From Spirochaetota bacterium (GTDB lineage Bacteria; Spirochaetota; UBA4802; JAGODF01): 60,043 nt of DNA. The DNA lies in contig JAOAAF010000003.1 in the NCBI GenBank assembly GCA_026419015.1, positions 1 to 60,043 of the forward strand, read 5' to 3'. This document shows positions 45,927 through 58,088 of the stretch, piece by piece; position 1 is the stretch's first letter, and every line of letters starts with the position of its first letter. The position numbers and the translations under genes are program-made. Below the pieces are notes generated by a model. That model ran no database searches, was not told the origin of the DNA, and saw only the letters and a program-made list of their open reading frames with translations.

Positions 45927-46751
45927 TTATTTCCTTCTCTTTATAATCATTTTATTGCTATACTTCCTCTTTTTTCGCGTTTTATATCCCTTCGTTGGAA
46001 CACCCGTCGGTGAGACAGGATGACGCCCTCCTGACGTTTTCCCTTCCCCTCCACCCAAGGGATGATCAATTGGATTCATCGCAACCCCACGAACCTTTGG
46101 CCTTTTTCGCAACCAACGAGATCTTCCTGCTTTGCCAATTGTTACATTAATGTGATCCTTATTCCCAACTTCACCAATACATGCATAGCATTCCTTATGA
46201 ATTTTTCGTATTTCACCCGATGGCAATTTTACAAGGCAGTAATCGCCTTCCTTCGCAGTAATTTGAGCAGTTGCCCCCGCAGAACGCACTAGTTGTCCAC
46301 CCTTTCCTCTCGTCAATTCAATGTTATATATATTTGTCCCCGTAGGGATTTTCTTCAGTGGGAGTGCATTGCCCACCTTAATTTCGACATCTTCGCCCGA
46401 GATCACCGTATCGCCTACTTTTATCGAATCCGGCGTAATGATATAGCGTTTTTCACCATCTCTGTATGTCACCAATGAAATATTTGCAGAACGATTTGGA
46501 TCGTATTCTATGCTCGTAATTACACCTTCAATACCGTACTTGTCGCGCTTAAAATCAATGATCCGATACTTGCGCTTATGCCCACCACCTTTTCTGCGAA
46601 CAGAAATCTGGCCTTTATAACCGCGCCCGGCATACTGCTTTTGACCTTTCGTAAGCGGTTTATATGGCTTTTCTTCAGTTAACTCATCAAATGCCAAAAC
46701 GGTTTTAAACCGAAGAGTTGATGTTACTGGTCTAAACTTTTTCAAACCCAT
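45927..46751 (-). CDS. rplB: 50S ribosomal protein L2
   Basis: 274 residues, near the peptidyl-transferase centre. [25 protein letters not shown] and the C-terminal [33 protein letters not shown]-type block with the essential His are conserved. Between rplW and rpsS. Confidence 0.99.
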   Translation of the reverse strand: MGLKKFRPVTSTLRFKTVLAFDELTEEKPYKPLTKGQKQYAGRGYKGQISVRRKGGGHKRKYRIIDFKRDKYGIEGVITSIEYDPNRSANISLVTYRDGEKRYIITPDSIKVGDTVISGEDVEIKVGNALPLKKIPTGTNIYNIELTRGKGGQLVRSAGATAQITAKEGDYCLVKLPSGEIRKIHKECYACIGEVGNKDHINVTIGKAGRSRWLRKRPKVRGVAMNPIDHPLGGGEGKTSGGRHPVSPTGVPTKGYKTRKKRKYSNKMIIKRRK

Positions 46752-46823
46752 GTCCGTGCCTTTGGATTCATCATAAATTTCATAATTTGAAAACTCTCAT
46801 TGCCCGTTGCAAAATTTATTCCC

Positions 46824-47108
46824 CTATTGCCCTTCAAAAAGCTCAATTTTATCGCCTTCTTTCAATGTCACAATCGCCTTCTTCCACGATGAAGTATATC
46901 CGTAGTTATATCGTACTCGCTTTCTACGACCGCGTACATTTATAATATTAACGCATACCGGCTCAACATTAAATATCTCTTTAATCGCTCGTTTCACTAT
47001 CTTTTTATTCGCTTTTTTTGATACTCGAAAGACATACTTCCCAATTTTAGCAAGGGCAGTGCTCTTTTCAGATATTACCGGTTTTATAATCACATCATTA
47101 AAATCCAT
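46824..47108 (-). CDS. rplW: 50S ribosomal protein L23
   Basis: 94 residues. VIIKPVISEKSTALAKIGKYVFRVSKKANKKIVK; a docking site for trigger factor and SRP at the exit tunnel. Starts three bases after rplD; a 72-base spacer with no visible feature precedes rplB. Confidence 0.98.
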   Translation of the reverse strand: MDFNDVIIKPVISEKSTALAKIGKYVFRVSKKANKKIVKRAIKEIFNVEPVCVNIINVRGRRKRVRYNYGYTSSWKKAIVTLKEGDKIELFEGQ

Positions 47109-47111
47109 CGT

Positions 47112-47735
47112 TTAACCCCTCGCGTACTTCTCGTTAATTTTCTTCAATGCACTTTCGGTAATCACCACTGTCGGAGAATAAAAGATGTCACGTCCTGAAA
47201 GCCTATTCACATTATTAAATAAAAACCACGGGATATTCCGAATCGCGCGTTTAAGCTTTATATCTTCGGTATCAGCAATTAAGATCCCTTTCTTAATGTT
47301 CAGCGCTTTCCCGATCTTTGCAATCTCTTTTGTTTTGCCTTCAACAAGCGAAAAATCTTCTACTACTTTAATTGAATTAATTTTTGCCTTAATTGTGAAC
47401 AACGATCGATATGCTTCTTGTTTCATCTTCTTTGGAAGATCAATCCGATAATCCCTTGGCTTCGGACCAAAAACGGTGCCACCTCCTTTCCACTGTGGGG
47501 CGCGGATACTTCCTTGGCGAGCTCGTCCCGTGCCCTTCTGCCGCCAAGGTTTTATCCCACCTCCGCGGACATCCGAACGCTCTTTCGTACAATGAGTCCC
47601 CTGTCGCTGGTTGGCATTCGCGGCTTTAATGAGTTCGTAAACAAGAACATCGTTGATTTTCGAATTGAACACGCTTTCGTCCAATTCAACTGTGCCCTTC
47701 ACCGTTCCATCAATTGCATATTTATTAACAACCAT
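47112..47735 (-). CDS. rplD: 50S ribosomal protein L4
   Basis: 207 residues. [32 protein letters not shown] and [13 protein letters not shown] form the tunnel-facing loop. Often the autoregulator of the S10 operon. Starts 10 bases after rplC. Confidence 0.99.
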   Translation of the reverse strand: MVVNKYAIDGTVKGTVELDESVFNSKINDVLVYELIKAANANQRQGTHCTKERSDVRGGGIKPWRQKGTGRARQGSIRAPQWKGGGTVFGPKPRDYRIDLPKKMKQEAYRSLFTIKAKINSIKVVEDFSLVEGKTKEIAKIGKALNIKKGILIADTEDIKLKRAIRNIPWFLFNNVNRLSGRDIFYSPTVVITESALKKINEKYARG

Positions 47736-47745
47736 GATACCAACC

Positions 47746-48375
47746 CTATTTTGCTCGTACTGTAATGATCGAGTTAACTGTACCCGGGATTGCGCCAGAA
47801 ATTAATACAACATTTTTATCTTTAAACACCTTCATCACTTTCAAATTTTTTACAGTAACAGTTTTATTCCCATGGCGCCCGGGCATCCTTTTCCCTTTCC
47901 ACACTTCAGCAGGAAATGTACATGCACCAATAGAACCTGGTGCCCTGTGGAATGTTGAACCATGAGTTGCGCGCCCACCGCCGAATCCATGTCTTTTAAT
48001 CACCCCTTGAAATCCGCGACCCTTTGAAATCCCCGTTACATCAACAATATCATTTTCTTGAAAAATATCGCACCTAATTACACTCCCCACATCCAATGAT
48101 TCATCAAAAAGATCGATTTCCCTTACCACTTTCATTGGAGCAAGATTTCTCTTTTTAAATTCAACAATTTGTGGCTTCGCTAAGCGATGCTCTTTTGTTG
48201 GAAGAAAACCCACTTTAAGCGCAGCATATCCATCTTTTTGTGGGGTCTTCTTTTGAATTACCGTACACGGCCCTAGCTCACAAATTGTGACCGGTATGAC
48301 GGTACCATCATCTGCAATTATTTGCATCATCCCTTTTTTTCTTCCAATGAGTGCTCGTTTATTCGACTTTTTCAT
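47746..48375 (-). CDS. rplC: 50S ribosomal protein L3
   Basis: 209 residues. ALIGRKKGMMQIIADDGTVIPVTI, VTGISKGRGFQGVIKRHGFGGG and HGSTFHRAPGSIGACTFPAEVWKGKRMPGRHG are diagnostic. Second gene of the S10 operon after a 93-base spacer. Confidence 0.99.
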   Translation of the reverse strand: MKKSNKRALIGRKKGMMQIIADDGTVIPVTICELGPCTVIQKKTPQKDGYAALKVGFLPTKEHRLAKPQIVEFKKRNLAPMKVVREIDLFDESLDVGSVIRCDIFQENDIVDVTGISKGRGFQGVIKRHGFGGGRATHGSTFHRAPGSIGACTFPAEVWKGKRMPGRHGNKTVTVKNLKVMKVFKDKNVVLISGAIPGTVNSIITVRAK

Positions 48376-48408
48376 CCTAATATCCCAACCTTACATAATA
48401 ACACATAT

Positions 48409-48460
48409 CCGGTTTACTCTCTGTATCGAACCGGTCTATACAATTATTACAATTTGTAAT
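48409..48460 (-). promoter_or_regulatory. Two inverted repeats in the rpsJ-rplC spacer
   Basis: CCGGTT/AACCGG with a 14-base loop (48409-48434) and ATTAC/GTAAT with a five-base loop (48446-48460). They could fold in the transcript between rpsJ and rplC and act as a pause, processing or regulatory site. Neither is followed by a T-tract in the minus orientation. Confidence 0.3.
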
Positions 48461-48468
48461 CAGAAAAT

Positions 48469-48786
48469 TTACGACTTGATGTCGACTGATATACCGGCGG
48501 GCAGTTCGAGTTTCATAAGCGCTTCGATAGTGTCTTCATTTGGATTGATGATATCGATAAGCCGCTTATGCGTTCGTATCTCAAACTGTTCTCGCGATTT
48601 CTTATTCACATGGGGTGATCGCAAAACGCAGAACCTCTCAATTTTAGTTGGGAGAGGAACTGGCCCTGCGACAGTCGCCCCACTTCGATTTGTCGTCGCA
48701 ACAATTTTCGCCGCCGACTGATCCAAAAGTTTTGCATCAAAAGATCGCAATTTCACTCTAATCCGTTGTGTCGATATCCCAGCCAC
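48469..48786 (-). CDS. rpsJ: 30S ribosomal protein S10 (NusE)
   Basis: 105 residues starting with GTG behind [62 protein letters not shown]. First gene of the S10 operon; also a transcription antitermination factor. A 161-base spacer separates it from tuf. Confidence 0.99.
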   Translation of the reverse strand: MAGISTQRIRVKLRSFDAKLLDQSAAKIVATTNRSGATVAGPVPLPTKIERFCVLRSPHVNKKSREQFEIRTHKRLIDIINPNEDTIEALMKLELPAGISVDIKS

Positions 48787-48897
48787 TTTCTTCCCTTATT
48801 AAAAATAATTTCAACTTTATAAATGATTCTTTTCAAATCTTATGTGCAAATCGATTTCTCTTCTTTTCAAAAAGCAAGATTATAAATTTATTATGGC

Positions 48898-48924
48898 AGT
48901 TGCCAGACTTTGAGCCTGGCAACT
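48898..48924 (-). terminator. Perfect 9-bp hairpin after tuf
   Basis: AGTTGCCAG, nine bases, CTGGCAACT, 24 bases past the tuf stop. In the minus orientation what follows is GCCATAATAAATTTATAATC, only partly T-rich. A weak terminator, attenuator or RNA-processing hairpin between str and S10 operons is likely. Confidence 0.5.
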
Positions 48925-48947
48925 CCATATGAACATTGCTTCCTTTT

Positions 48948-50162
48948 TTATTCTAAAATCTTCGTCACAACACCGGCACCGACAGTTCTTCCGCCTTCTC
49001 GTATTGCAAAACGCAGACTTTCTTCCATTGCAATTTCCGTAATAAGCTCAACCGTGAGCTTTACATTATCGCCCGGCATTACCATTTCAACACCTGCTGG
49101 GAGCACAATTCGTCCGGTAACATCCGTAGTTCGGAAATAAAACTGCGGTCGATAGTTGCTAAAAAATGGAGTATGCCGGCCCCCTTCTTCTTTCGAGAGA
49201 ACGTACACTTCGCATTCGAACTTCTTGTGCGGCGTAATTGATCCAGGTTTCGCCAAAACCTGTCCCCGCTCTACTTCATCTTTTCCAATACCGCGCAAGA
49301 GACAGCCAACATTGTCGCCAGCAAGTCCCTCGTCAAGAATTTTTCTAAACATTTCAACACCCGTACATACTGTCTTTTTGGTTTCCCCAAAACCGACAAT
49401 TTCAACTTCATCTCCCGTACGAATCACACCCCGTTCAATTCTCCCCGTCGTAACAGTACCACGTCCAGTAATCGAGAACACGTCCTCAATTGGCATCAAA
49501 AATGGTTTATCGATTGCACGCTTTGGCTCTGGAATATACTCATCGAGGGTATTCGCCAGCTTGATGATACTTCCACACCATTCGCATTCCTCTTTCCCAC
49601 ACGCACATTCCATCGCTTTTAGGGCAGAACCTGGAATTATTGGCACTTCATCTCCAGGAAATTCATATTTCGAAAGCAATTCTCTAATTTCCATTTCCAC
49701 AAGCTCAATCATTTCTGATCTCTCAGACGGATCAAGCATATCAACCTTATTTAAAAACACTACGATATATGGCACATTCACTTGGCGCGCCAACAAAACG
49801 TGCTCCTTCGTTTGAGGCATTGGCCCATCTGTCGCTGCAACGACTAAAATCGCAGCATCCATCTGTGCTGCACCGGTAATCATGTTCTTAATATAGTCAG
49901 CGTGCCCCGGACAATCAACATGTGCATAATGCCGCTTCTTCGTTTCATATTCTTGATGGGATGTGGCAATTGTAATACCTCGTGCTTTTTCTTCTGGTGC
50001 ATTATCTATCTGATCAAATTCAACAGGCTTGTTATGACCACCGACATATTTTGTTAGAACTTTTGTAATAGCCGATGTTAATGTTGTCTTTCCGTGGTCA
50101 ATATGCCCAATCGTCCCCACGTTGACATGCGGTTTACTTCGATCAAATTTTTCCTTTGCCAT
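48948..50162 (-). CDS. tuf: Elongation factor Tu, with Cys4 insertion
   Basis: 404 residues, delivering aminoacyl-tRNA to the ribosome. G1 GHIDHGKT (19-26), DCPGH, NKVDM and GSALK of the G domain are intact. At 186-196 the sequence [11 protein letters not shown] adds four cysteines (C186, C188, C193, C196) at the end of the G domain, where E. coli EF-Tu has a shorter cysteine-free loop. This looks like a small metal-binding knuckle. I think similar insertions occur in some other phyla but cannot verify that here. A promoter (50295-50322) lies upstream. Confidence 0.98.
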   Translation of the reverse strand: MAKEKFDRSKPHVNVGTIGHIDHGKTTLTSAITKVLTKYVGGHNKPVEFDQIDNAPEEKARGITIATSHQEYETKKRHYAHVDCPGHADYIKNMITGAAQMDAAILVVAATDGPMPQTKEHVLLARQVNVPYIVVFLNKVDMLDPSERSEMIELVEMEIRELLSKYEFPGDEVPIIPGSALKAMECACGKEECEWCGSIIKLANTLDEYIPEPKRAIDKPFLMPIEDVFSITGRGTVTTGRIERGVIRTGDEVEIVGFGETKKTVCTGVEMFRKILDEGLAGDNVGCLLRGIGKDEVERGQVLAKPGSITPHKKFECEVYVLSKEEGGRHTPFFSNYRPQFYFRTTDVTGRIVLPAGVEMVMPGDNVKLTVELITEIAMEESLRFAIREGGRTVGAGVVTKILE

Positions 50163-50294
50163 CTGTAATCTCCTTATAAATGTAATTCATAAATTTCTTA
50201 TCTTCGATCACTCCTGAATACCACCCTCACTCTTCCTTTTATATTGTTTCCAGGAAGATCGGCAAATCCTTTTGATTTTGCGATGCGAAGTTGA

Positions 50295-50322
50295 ATTAAA
50301 TTTTACCCAGTTTTTCTGTCAA
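50295..50322 (-). promoter_or_regulatory. Promoter of tuf
   Basis: In the minus orientation: perfect TTGACA (50317-50322), 16 bases, TTTAAT (50295-50300). It lies just after the fusA stop in a 179-base spacer and gives tuf, and perhaps the S10 operon, its own start. Confidence 0.6.
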
Positions 50323-50341
50323 TGAATTAATCCAAAAAATT

Positions 50342-52429
50342 TTAAAAAATTCTACCCGTCATTCGCGCAACGAGATTTTCCATTACCGCTGGCGGTACTA
50401 AGTCGTAATGGCTAAATTGCAAAGTCTGCGAGGCACGCCCTTGGCTAAGCGAGCGCAGTGCAGTCGCATAACCAAAAAGTTCTGAAAGGGGTGCAAGAGC
50501 ATGTATTTTACGCAAATGCCCTTCCATTTCTATCCCCTCAATCTTTCCTCTTCTTGCATTAATATCGTTTATTATATCCCCCATATATTCTTCAGGGGTA
50601 ACTACCTCAATTTTCATAATTGGTTCCATAAGCGTTGGGTGAGCGTTTTGCGCTGCTATCTTAAACGCATAATTTGCTGCAATTCGATACGCAATTTCTA
50701 TAGATTGCCCGTCAACAAACCGCGCATCGACCACCTTGGCTTTGATATCTACCATTTTATATCCTGCGATCACCCCACTTTCCATTGAATCTTTCACTCC
50801 ATCTTCTATTGCCGCAATACAACTTTTGGGAAACATATCATCGAGAAGTGCGCTTTCAAATACAAATCCACTTCCTGGCTTTAATGGTTCAAGTTCCAAT
50901 ACCACATGTCCATATTGGTCCTTGCCTGCAATTTGTTTTGAATATTCATATTCAGCGGTTGCCGTCTGCGTAATTGTTTCTTTGTAGGCAACTTGCGGTT
51001 TTCCTACGTTAACTTTTACGTTAAATTCTCGTACCAATCGATCCACAATGATTTCAAGATGAAGCTCACCCATCCCAGAAATAATGCTTTGCCCGGTGTC
51101 GGGATCTTGTTTTAAACGAAATGTCGGATCTTCTTCTTCAAGGCGCACTAATGCTGTTACAAGCTTTTCTTGATCTGCCTTAGTTTTCGGTTCAATGGCA
51201 ACTGAAATCACTGGTTCTGGGAATTCCATTTTTTCAAGAAGCAATGGGGCGCTTTCATCTGTTAACGTATCTCCCGTCCGTGCCGTTTTTAAACCGACCA
51301 ACGCAACAATATCGCCTGTATAGACCTCATCAACGTCTTCACGATCATTTGCATGCATTTGTAAAATTCTCCCAACGCGTTCCCTTTTATTCTTCGATAC
51401 ATTGAGCACGGTATCGCCGGTTTTGATATGTCCGCTGTACACGCGAATGTAAGATAATTTCCCGACATACGGATCAGCGCGAAGCTTAAACACCAATGCA
51501 CAAAACGGTTCTTTATCGCTTGCCTCTCTCGCGATTAATTTCTCATAATCTTTCGGATCATGTCCAATTATGGTTGGCATATCTTTCGGAGATGGCAAAT
51601 ACTCCACGATCGCATCGAGCAATGGCTGAACGCCTTTGTTTTTAAGCGCACTTCCACACAATACTGGAAAAAGCGTTAAGGCAATTGTCAATTTTCGGAT
51701 ACTTCTGCGCAATTCTTCTTCTGTTATCTCGATTCCCTCAAGATACTTTTCGGTAAGAGCATCATCGTGCTCAGCCAACAATGCGATCATGTTTTCCCGG
51801 GCACTTTTACTGAGATCGACCATTTCGTGTGGGATTTCAACTTCATCAAAGATTTCACCCGTTCCTTCATGCCATCGATATCCCTTCATTCGTATCAAAT
51901 CGATTACCCCAACAAAACTATCTTCCTTTCCCCACGGGAGTTGGATCACAAGCGGCATAGCTTGCAGTTTTTTTCGAATTGTCTCAACCGCATATTCAAA
52001 ATCTGCCCCAATTCTATCCATCTTGTTAATAAAACATATCCGCGGGACCCCATATCGATTTGCCTGACGCCATACAGTCTCCGATTGCGGCTCAACGCCA
52101 TGCACGCCATCAAACACAGCAATTGCAGAATCGAGAACTCGTAAACTGCGCTCAACTTCCACAGTAAAATCAACGTGCCCTGGGGTATCGATGATATTTA
52201 TCCGAGTGTGTTTCCAATAACAGGTGGTTGCCGCAGCAGTAATGGTGATGCCTCGCTCTTTTTCTTGTTCCATCCAATCCATTTCTGTATTGCCTTCATG
52301 GACCTCTCCGATTTTATGCGTTTTCCCAGTATAATACAATATCCGCTCTGTCAGCGTAGTTTTCCCCGCATCGATATGCGCCATGATGCCAATATTGCGC
52401 GTTCTCTGTAACGGTAACTCCCTTCCCAT
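50342..52429 (-). CDS. fusA: Elongation factor G
   Basis: 695 residues from the ATG at 52429, eight bases after AAGGTGGT; the GTG 12 bases upstream overlaps that site. It catalyses translocation. [22 protein letters not shown] (G1), [15 protein letters not shown] (G2), DTPGHVDF (G3), [12 protein letters not shown] (G4) and [26 protein letters not shown] are intact. Domain IV shows [29 protein letters not shown]. Standard position behind rpsG. Confidence 0.99.
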   Translation of the reverse strand: MGRELPLQRTRNIGIMAHIDAGKTTLTERILYYTGKTHKIGEVHEGNTEMDWMEQEKERGITITAAATTCYWKHTRINIIDTPGHVDFTVEVERSLRVLDSAIAVFDGVHGVEPQSETVWRQANRYGVPRICFINKMDRIGADFEYAVETIRKKLQAMPLVIQLPWGKEDSFVGVIDLIRMKGYRWHEGTGEIFDEVEIPHEMVDLSKSARENMIALLAEHDDALTEKYLEGIEITEEELRRSIRKLTIALTLFPVLCGSALKNKGVQPLLDAIVEYLPSPKDMPTIIGHDPKDYEKLIAREASDKEPFCALVFKLRADPYVGKLSYIRVYSGHIKTGDTVLNVSKNKRERVGRILQMHANDREDVDEVYTGDIVALVGLKTARTGDTLTDESAPLLLEKMEFPEPVISVAIEPKTKADQEKLVTALVRLEEEDPTFRLKQDPDTGQSIISGMGELHLEIIVDRLVREFNVKVNVGKPQVAYKETITQTATAEYEYSKQIAGKDQYGHVVLELEPLKPGSGFVFESALLDDMFPKSCIAAIEDGVKDSMESGVIAGYKMVDIKAKVVDARFVDGQSIEIAYRIAANYAFKIAAQNAHPTLMEPIMKIEVVTPEEYMGDIINDINARRGKIEGIEMEGHLRKIHALAPLSELFGYATALRSLSQGRASQTLQFSHYDLVPPAVMENLVARMTGRIF

Positions 52430-52463
52430 TATGGATACCACCTTTTACACACCATAAATAACA

Positions 52464-52491
52464 GAATACCAGGGCATACACCCTGGTATTC
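52464..52491 (-). promoter_or_regulatory. Perfect 11-bp hairpin between rpsG and fusA
   Basis: GAATACCAGGG, six bases, CCCTGGTATTC. It is the strongest stem in the ribosomal block and is not followed by a T-tract. It sits 22 bases past the rpsG stop and 35 before fusA. Likely an RNA-processing, stability or regulatory structure, for example to uncouple fusA level from S7. Confidence 0.65.
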
Positions 52492-52512
52492 ATAACCGAA
52501 CTCTCAAGTTCA

Positions 52513-52995
<483 letters not shown>

Positions 52996-53009
52996 TTATT
53001 TGTTAAAAT

Positions 53010-53384
53010 TTACGCTTTCGGTTTCTTTGAACCATATTTTGATCTTCCTTTCCTTCTCCCTTCAACACCCATTGCATCCAGCGCACCTCTCACAATATGA
53101 TACCGAACCCCAGGAAGATCCTTCACTCTTCCTCCTCGCACAAGGACAGCTGAGTGCTCCTGAAGGTTATGACCCACACCTGGAATATACGCGGTAACTT
53201 CTATGCCATTTGTAAGGCGCACCCGCGCAACTTTTCGAAGCGCTGAATTTGGTTTCTTCGGCGTTACAGTCGATACCCTCGTGCATACCCCCCGCCGTTG
53301 TGGACAACGCGTAAGTGCGGGAGATTTGGTCTTCACTTTTTTCCGCTGCCGACCTTTTCGAATTAACTGACTGATTGTTGGCAT
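53010..53384 (-). CDS. rpsL: 30S ribosomal protein S12
   Basis: 124 residues at the decoding centre. [31 protein letters not shown] with the wild-type lysine, and [19 protein letters not shown]. The streptomycin-resistance positions look sensitive. The C-terminus ends KKPKA. Confidence 0.99.
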   Translation of the reverse strand: MPTISQLIRKGRQRKKVKTKSPALTRCPQRRGVCTRVSTVTPKKPNSALRKVARVRLTNGIEVTAYIPGVGHNLQEHSAVLVRGGRVKDLPGVRYHIVRGALDAMGVEGRRKGRSKYGSKKPKA

Positions 53385-53430
53385 TTGAACACCTTTCGCC
53401 TTATAATATTTTGAGCATCATGCCCATAAA

Positions 53431-53652
53431 TTAACGTTGCTCTTCGTAGAGAAAAAAAACTTGCTTTTCGTCTTCACACATCGCAATGCAGTTTGCTCGT
53501 GCGATAATCGCTTCTTTTTTATGATTTTTTGCTGATGAGCGTAATTGTTTTCATCAGCATTGAAACTCATCGAGCTCCATTCTGCAAGTAGAAAAAACCA
53601 GTTCCCTCACCACTGCTATTTTGTCAAGGATTTTCCCTCCCGCGAAACGCAT
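53431..53652 (-). other. 74-codon frame with tandem in-frame TGA codons, between rpoC and rpsL
   Basis: From the ATG at 53652 the frame reads MRFAGGKILDKIAVVRELV..., reaches TGA TGA at codons 33-34 (53551-53556) and continues open for 39 codons to a TAA at 53433. The second part (EAIIARANCIAMCEDEKQVF) looks protein-like. The TGA codons lie in the 5' arm of a perfect nine-base hairpin (53530-53559). It could be a decayed gene, a recoded small protein, or chance. No homology recognised. The rest of the 280-base rpoC-rpsL gap shows a TTGACA (near 53624) without a good -10. Confidence 0.25.
53530..53559 (-). promoter_or_regulatory. Perfect 9-bp hairpin upstream of rpsL
   Basis: TGCTGATGA and TCATCAGCA separated by 12 bases, in the leader between rpoC and rpsL. 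No T-tract follows in the minus orientation. It may be a regulatory or processing stem of the str operon; it also contains the tandem TGA codons described for 53431-53652. Confidence 0.5.
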
Positions 53653-53664
53653 TCATAAACACAG

Positions 53665-56600
53665 TTAATCGCTTTTTGCGCTCTCTCCTTCTTTATGGTC
53701 CGAAGCATCACCGCTCACAGGAATTGGGCTTATTGGTTCGAGATCTCCTGAAACTTCTTTAAATACATTAATTTTTCTGTAGTTTCTCACTCCTGTGCCA
53801 GCTGGGATAAGATGCCCAATGATTACATTTTCTTTCAACCCTTTGAGATAATCAATTTTCCCGCGGATTGCCGCATCGGTAAGAACTCTCGTAGTTTCTT
53901 GGAACGATGCCGCAGAGATAAACGACTCAGTATTCAATGCAGCTTTTGTAATTCCCATAAGCACAGTTTGCGCTGTGGCAGGTTTTCCACCTTCTTTCAT
54001 AACTCTCTCATTTTCATCGACAAATGCAAATCGATCAACAATTTGCTCGACAACAAAATTCGTATCGCCGGGATCAGTAATCTTAACCTTCCGAAGCATT
54101 TGGCGCACAATAATCTCAATGTGTTTGTCGTTGATATTTACTCCCTGCAAGCGATACACTTCCTGAATCTCATCCACTAAAAACTTTTGGAGCTCTCGTG
54201 GCCCTTTAATTCGCAAAATATCGTGGGGATCTTCTGGGCCATCATCAATTTTTTCGCCCTTATTTATCCAATCGCGATCTTGCACGCGGAGAAATTTCGA
54301 TGCCGGAATCGCGTATTCTTTCTCTTCACCATTTTCCCCTTGGATTATTATTTTCCGCTTATTTTTAATCGTCTCACCAATTCTCACCCACCCATCAATT
54401 TCAGCAAGAGTTGCAGCATCTTTCGGGGAGCGCGCTTCAAACAGTTCAGCCACTCTTGGAAGACCGCCCGTAATATCTTTTACTTTCTCAATCTGGCGCG
54501 GAATCTTTGCAAGAATAGTCCCTGCTTCGACCTTTTCGCCATCTTCTACCATGAGATGAGCTCCCTTCGGAAGGAGATATATTGTTGGTTCGCTTGAATT
54601 ATTCGAATAAATCTCAATATGCGGTTGCAATCGCTCAATTTTATATTCTACAATTACTCGCTTTGGGACATTCGATTGCGGATCGATTTCTTCTCGCAGG
54701 CTTTTGTTGAGCTCTATATCGACAAATTTCACTTCTCCCGAAACTTCAGTAATTATTGGTTCGAGCCACGGGTCGAATGTTGCAAGCACTTCATTTCTTT
54801 CGTAAAATCTTCCCTCTTTACAGAGCACTTCAGTCCCAACGTTAATTGGATGCGAATGCTCATCGCCTAAAATGTAAATTTTTTTCTTTTCGAACTTTAC
54901 TATCCCCGCCTTTTTCGTGACGTACTCTTCACCATTCTCACCTCTTGCAACCACGGCCCCTTCAAAAACCTTGCTTCCCTCTCCAACCACAAGCTTCGTT
55001 TCGCCTTTGTAAGGAATTTCACTAATCACCCGTTGAACTTTCAAATATCCCCTTCTTACTGCAATCGCATGCTTTTCACCAGTTTCGCTGTCTATTTTAA
55101 TCGTTTTTGCAGTTATCTCTTTCACATAGACGGGATAGTTGAAAGAAATTTCACTTTGCTCAACAGTGCGTGCTGCGACCCCTCCAATGTGGAATGTGCG
55201 CATTGTCAGCTGCGTGCCAGGTTGACCAATTGACTGAGCAGCAATTATTCCGACTGCTTCGCCAATTTCAACTGGCCTTCCCGTTGCAAGGTTACGTCCA
55301 TAGCATTTTGCACACACGCCATGCCGCGCATCGCACGTGAGTACGGATCGAATTTCTATTGAGTCGAGATTTATCTGATTAATTTTTTCTGCAATATCTT
55401 CAGTGATGATTTCATCAGCAGCACAAATGAGCTCACCTGTTACAGGATGCATGAGATCATACAAAAGGGTTCTGCCAAGCACTCTGTTGCCAAGCGGTTC
55501 TATTATTTCATCTCCTTCTTTAATGGGATGAATATCAATTCCCATCGTGGTACCGCAGTCTTCCATCGTAATCACCACATCCTGCGCAATATCAACGAGA
55601 CGGCGAGTGAGATACCCCGCATCGGCTGTTTTCAATGCAGTATCGGCTAATCCCTTCCGCGCTCCATTTGTCGAGATAAAATATTCCTGAACGGTAAGCC
55701 CTTCGCGGAAATTCGTTTTTATTGGGACATCGATGATTTCCCCGCTTGGTTTTGCCATTAACCCTCTCATACCCGCAAGCTGTCGAATTTGCTGCTTGCT
55801 TCCGCGCGCACCCGATTGTGCCATTACATAAATAGGATTAAATCCACCTTGATCTTTCGCAAGCTCATCCATCATCATCTCCGCGATCACCTCATTTGCG
55901 CTCGTCCAAATATCGATTATTTTATTGTACCGCTCTTCGTTTGTGATATATCCGCTCTTATAATCTTCCTCAATCTTCTTTACTTTCGCATCGCACTCTT
56001 CAACTACCTTCTGTTTGCCTTCTGGCACGATGATGTCTGCAAAAGAAATTGTCGGCGCAAAATAGGTCGCATATTTGAAACCTGCTTCTTTAATATCATC
56101 GAGAATACGGACCGTAACGTAAGAACCAAATCCCTTGTAAATATCCGCAATAATCTTTGATAGCTTTTTGTCACTCACCGTATGATTGATGAATTGATAT
56201 CCTTCTGGGAAGATGTTATTAAAAATTAATCTGCCAGGAGTTGTCTCAATAAACTCACCAACTTTGAGTTCACGGATTTCCACATCACCATTGGATTTTT
56301 CGCATACCATTTTTCCATTATATTTCAATGCCATCTTCTCATCCACCAAAAATCGTATCTTACTTCGCATTTTTATTCTCTTATAATCCAAATCGCGTTC
56401 CACATCGAAATCTCGATCGTAATATTTAATTTGTTTTTCGTCGGTACTCTCATCGAACATCGATGTTAAATAATAAATTCCCAACACGATATCCTGTGTA
56501 GGAGTTACAATCGGTTCCCCATTTGCGGGAGAGAGAAGATTATTTGCAGAAAGCATAAGCGTCCAGCATTCCAATTGCGCTTTTGGCGAAAGGGGAACAT

Positions 56601-58002
56601 GCACCGCCATTTGATCTCCATCGAAATCTGCATTATATGCATGGCACACAAGCGGATGCAATTTTATTGCTTTTCCTTCCACAAGCACAGGCTCAAATGC
56701 CTGTATTCCAAGCCGATGGAGCGTAGGAGCTCGATTGAGCAACACGGGATGTTCGGCAATTACTTCTTCCAATACTTCCCACACTTCAGGCCGTTCATTT
56801 TCCACCATCTTTTTTGCCGACTTAATATTTTGTACATAATCCTTATCAACAAGGCGTTTCTGGATAAACGGTTTAAAAAGCTCAATTGCCATTTTTTTCG
56901 GCAATCCGCATTGGTACAGCTTCAATTCAGGGCCAATGACGATCACCGAACGACCCGAATAATCAACGCGTTTCCCTAATAGATTTTGGCGAAAACGCCC
57001 TTGCTTCCCCTTTAACATATCCGAAAGCGATTTAAGCGGTCGATTCCCTTTCCCTTTCACCGCACGTTTTCGCCTGCTATTGTCGAACAACGCATCAACC
57101 GCTTCCTGCAACATGCGCTTTTCGTTGCGAACGATGATTTCAGGTGCACGGAGTCCTAAAAGGCGTTTCAATCGATTATTTCTATTTATTACCCTTCTGT
57201 ACAAATCATTAAGATCTGATGTTGCAAATCTTCCGCCATCGAGTTGTACCATAGGCCTAAGATCGGGCGGGATGACTGGGATAACATCGAGTATCATCCA
57301 TTCAGGGCGATTTCCTGAATCCCGAAATGCCTCAATTGTTTCCAACCGTTTAATGAGCTTGCGATCAACTGTCTTTTTGTTTTCCTTCGCCATCTGCTGG
57401 TGGATTTTTTCCCGTAAGGCTCTTGCTTCTTCATCCAAATCAATTTTCGATAACAGCTCTTTAATTGCCGCAGCACCCATTTCAGCACGAAATGTATCGC
57501 CGTATTTTTCGTAATAGTAGTTATATTTCTCTTCATCGATGATGTCGCCGCGTTCAAGGTTCTCATCCTCGGCAACAGCTTCGCCTGGATCGATGACCAC
57601 GTATTTCTCATAATACAAAATCTGCTTAATCTCGTTTACAGTCATATCCAACAAAAGACCAATCCTCGAAGGCACAGAACGATAATACCAAATATGCGCT
57701 ACCGGTGCGGCAAGTTCAATATGACCCCCGCGCTCTCGTCGAACTTTATAGTGAGTTACTTCAACTCCGCAGCGATCGCATACAACACCTTTATAACGAA
57801 CTGACTTAAATTTCCCACAATAACATTCCCATTCTTTTGTGGTTCCAAAAATCTTTTCACAGAAAAGGCCATCCCTTTCCGGTTTTAGCGTACGGTAGTT
57901 TATCGTTTCGGGTTTTTTCACTTCTCCATATGACCATGCGCGGATCATTTCGGGAGAAGCTAATCTAATTTGAATTGAACTGAAATCGTTAAAATCTCTC
58001 AT
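53665..58002 (-). CDS. rpoC: RNA polymerase beta' subunit
   Basis: 1445 residues from the ATG at 58002 ([20 protein letters not shown]); an in-frame TTG 18 bases upstream overlaps the AAGG ribosome binding site region. The active-site [16 protein letters not shown] binds the catalytic magnesium. Zinc sites: CYCG...CDRCG near residues 65-85, and the second around [15 protein letters not shown] with the upstream DCGTT. The trigger loop and bridge-helix regions ([25 protein letters not shown]-type) are intact. Ends in a short acidic tail. Follows rpoB by about 85 bases. Confidence 0.99.
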   Translation of the reverse strand: MRDFNDFSSIQIRLASPEMIRAWSYGEVKKPETINYRTLKPERDGLFCEKIFGTTKEWECYCGKFKSVRYKGVVCDRCGVEVTHYKVRRERGGHIELAAPVAHIWYYRSVPSRIGLLLDMTVNEIKQILYYEKYVVIDPGEAVAEDENLERGDIIDEEKYNYYYEKYGDTFRAEMGAAAIKELLSKIDLDEEARALREKIHQQMAKENKKTVDRKLIKRLETIEAFRDSGNRPEWMILDVIPVIPPDLRPMVQLDGGRFATSDLNDLYRRVINRNNRLKRLLGLRAPEIIVRNEKRMLQEAVDALFDNSRRKRAVKGKGNRPLKSLSDMLKGKQGRFRQNLLGKRVDYSGRSVIVIGPELKLYQCGLPKKMAIELFKPFIQKRLVDKDYVQNIKSAKKMVENERPEVWEVLEEVIAEHPVLLNRAPTLHRLGIQAFEPVLVEGKAIKLHPLVCHAYNADFDGDQMAVHVPLSPKAQLECWTLMLSANNLLSPANGEPIVTPTQDIVLGIYYLTSMFDESTDEKQIKYYDRDFDVERDLDYKRIKMRSKIRFLVDEKMALKYNGKMVCEKSNGDVEIRELKVGEFIETTPGRLIFNNIFPEGYQFINHTVSDKKLSKIIADIYKGFGSYVTVRILDDIKEAGFKYATYFAPTISFADIIVPEGKQKVVEECDAKVKKIEEDYKSGYITNEERYNKIIDIWTSANEVIAEMMMDELAKDQGGFNPIYVMAQSGARGSKQQIRQLAGMRGLMAKPSGEIIDVPIKTNFREGLTVQEYFISTNGARKGLADTALKTADAGYLTRRLVDIAQDVVITMEDCGTTMGIDIHPIKEGDEIIEPLGNRVLGRTLLYDLMHPVTGELICAADEIITEDIAEKINQINLDSIEIRSVLTCDARHGVCAKCYGRNLATGRPVEIGEAVGIIAAQSIGQPGTQLTMRTFHIGGVAARTVEQSEISFNYPVYVKEITAKTIKIDSETGEKHAIAVRRGYLKVQRVISEIPYKGETKLVVGEGSKVFEGAVVARGENGEEYVTKKAGIVKFEKKKIYILGDEHSHPINVGTEVLCKEGRFYERNEVLATFDPWLEPIITEVSGEVKFVDIELNKSLREEIDPQSNVPKRVIVEYKIERLQPHIEIYSNNSSEPTIYLLPKGAHLMVEDGEKVEAGTILAKIPRQIEKVKDITGGLPRVAELFEARSPKDAATLAEIDGWVRIGETIKNKRKIIIQGENGEEKEYAIPASKFLRVQDRDWINKGEKIDDGPEDPHDILRIKGPRELQKFLVDEIQEVYRLQGVNINDKHIEIIVRQMLRKVKITDPGDTNFVVEQIVDRFAFVDENERVMKEGGKPATAQTVLMGITKAALNTESFISAASFQETTRVLTDAAIRGKIDYLKGLKENVIIGHLIPAGTGVRNYRKINVFKEVSGDLEPISPIPVSGDASDHKEGESAKSD

Positions 58003-58088
58003 TACCCTCAACCTTCTCAATTAGAATTTGGTATTTAATTACCTAAAAATTTAATCTTAATGTTAAAAAATAGTTTACACATTTCTAT

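Noticed and set aside
48409-48434. Transcription terminator in the rpsJ-rplC spacer
   Set aside because: Stem of only six pairs with a long loop and no T-tract; it would also split an operon that is normally continuous. Kept as a low-confidence structure only.
53431-53577. A 50-codon minus-strand frame beginning MSFNADENNY in the rpoC-rpsL gap
   Set aside because: Ribosome binding site spacing is too short, and the alternative frame with tandem TGA looks more protein-like; kept only as background for that finding.
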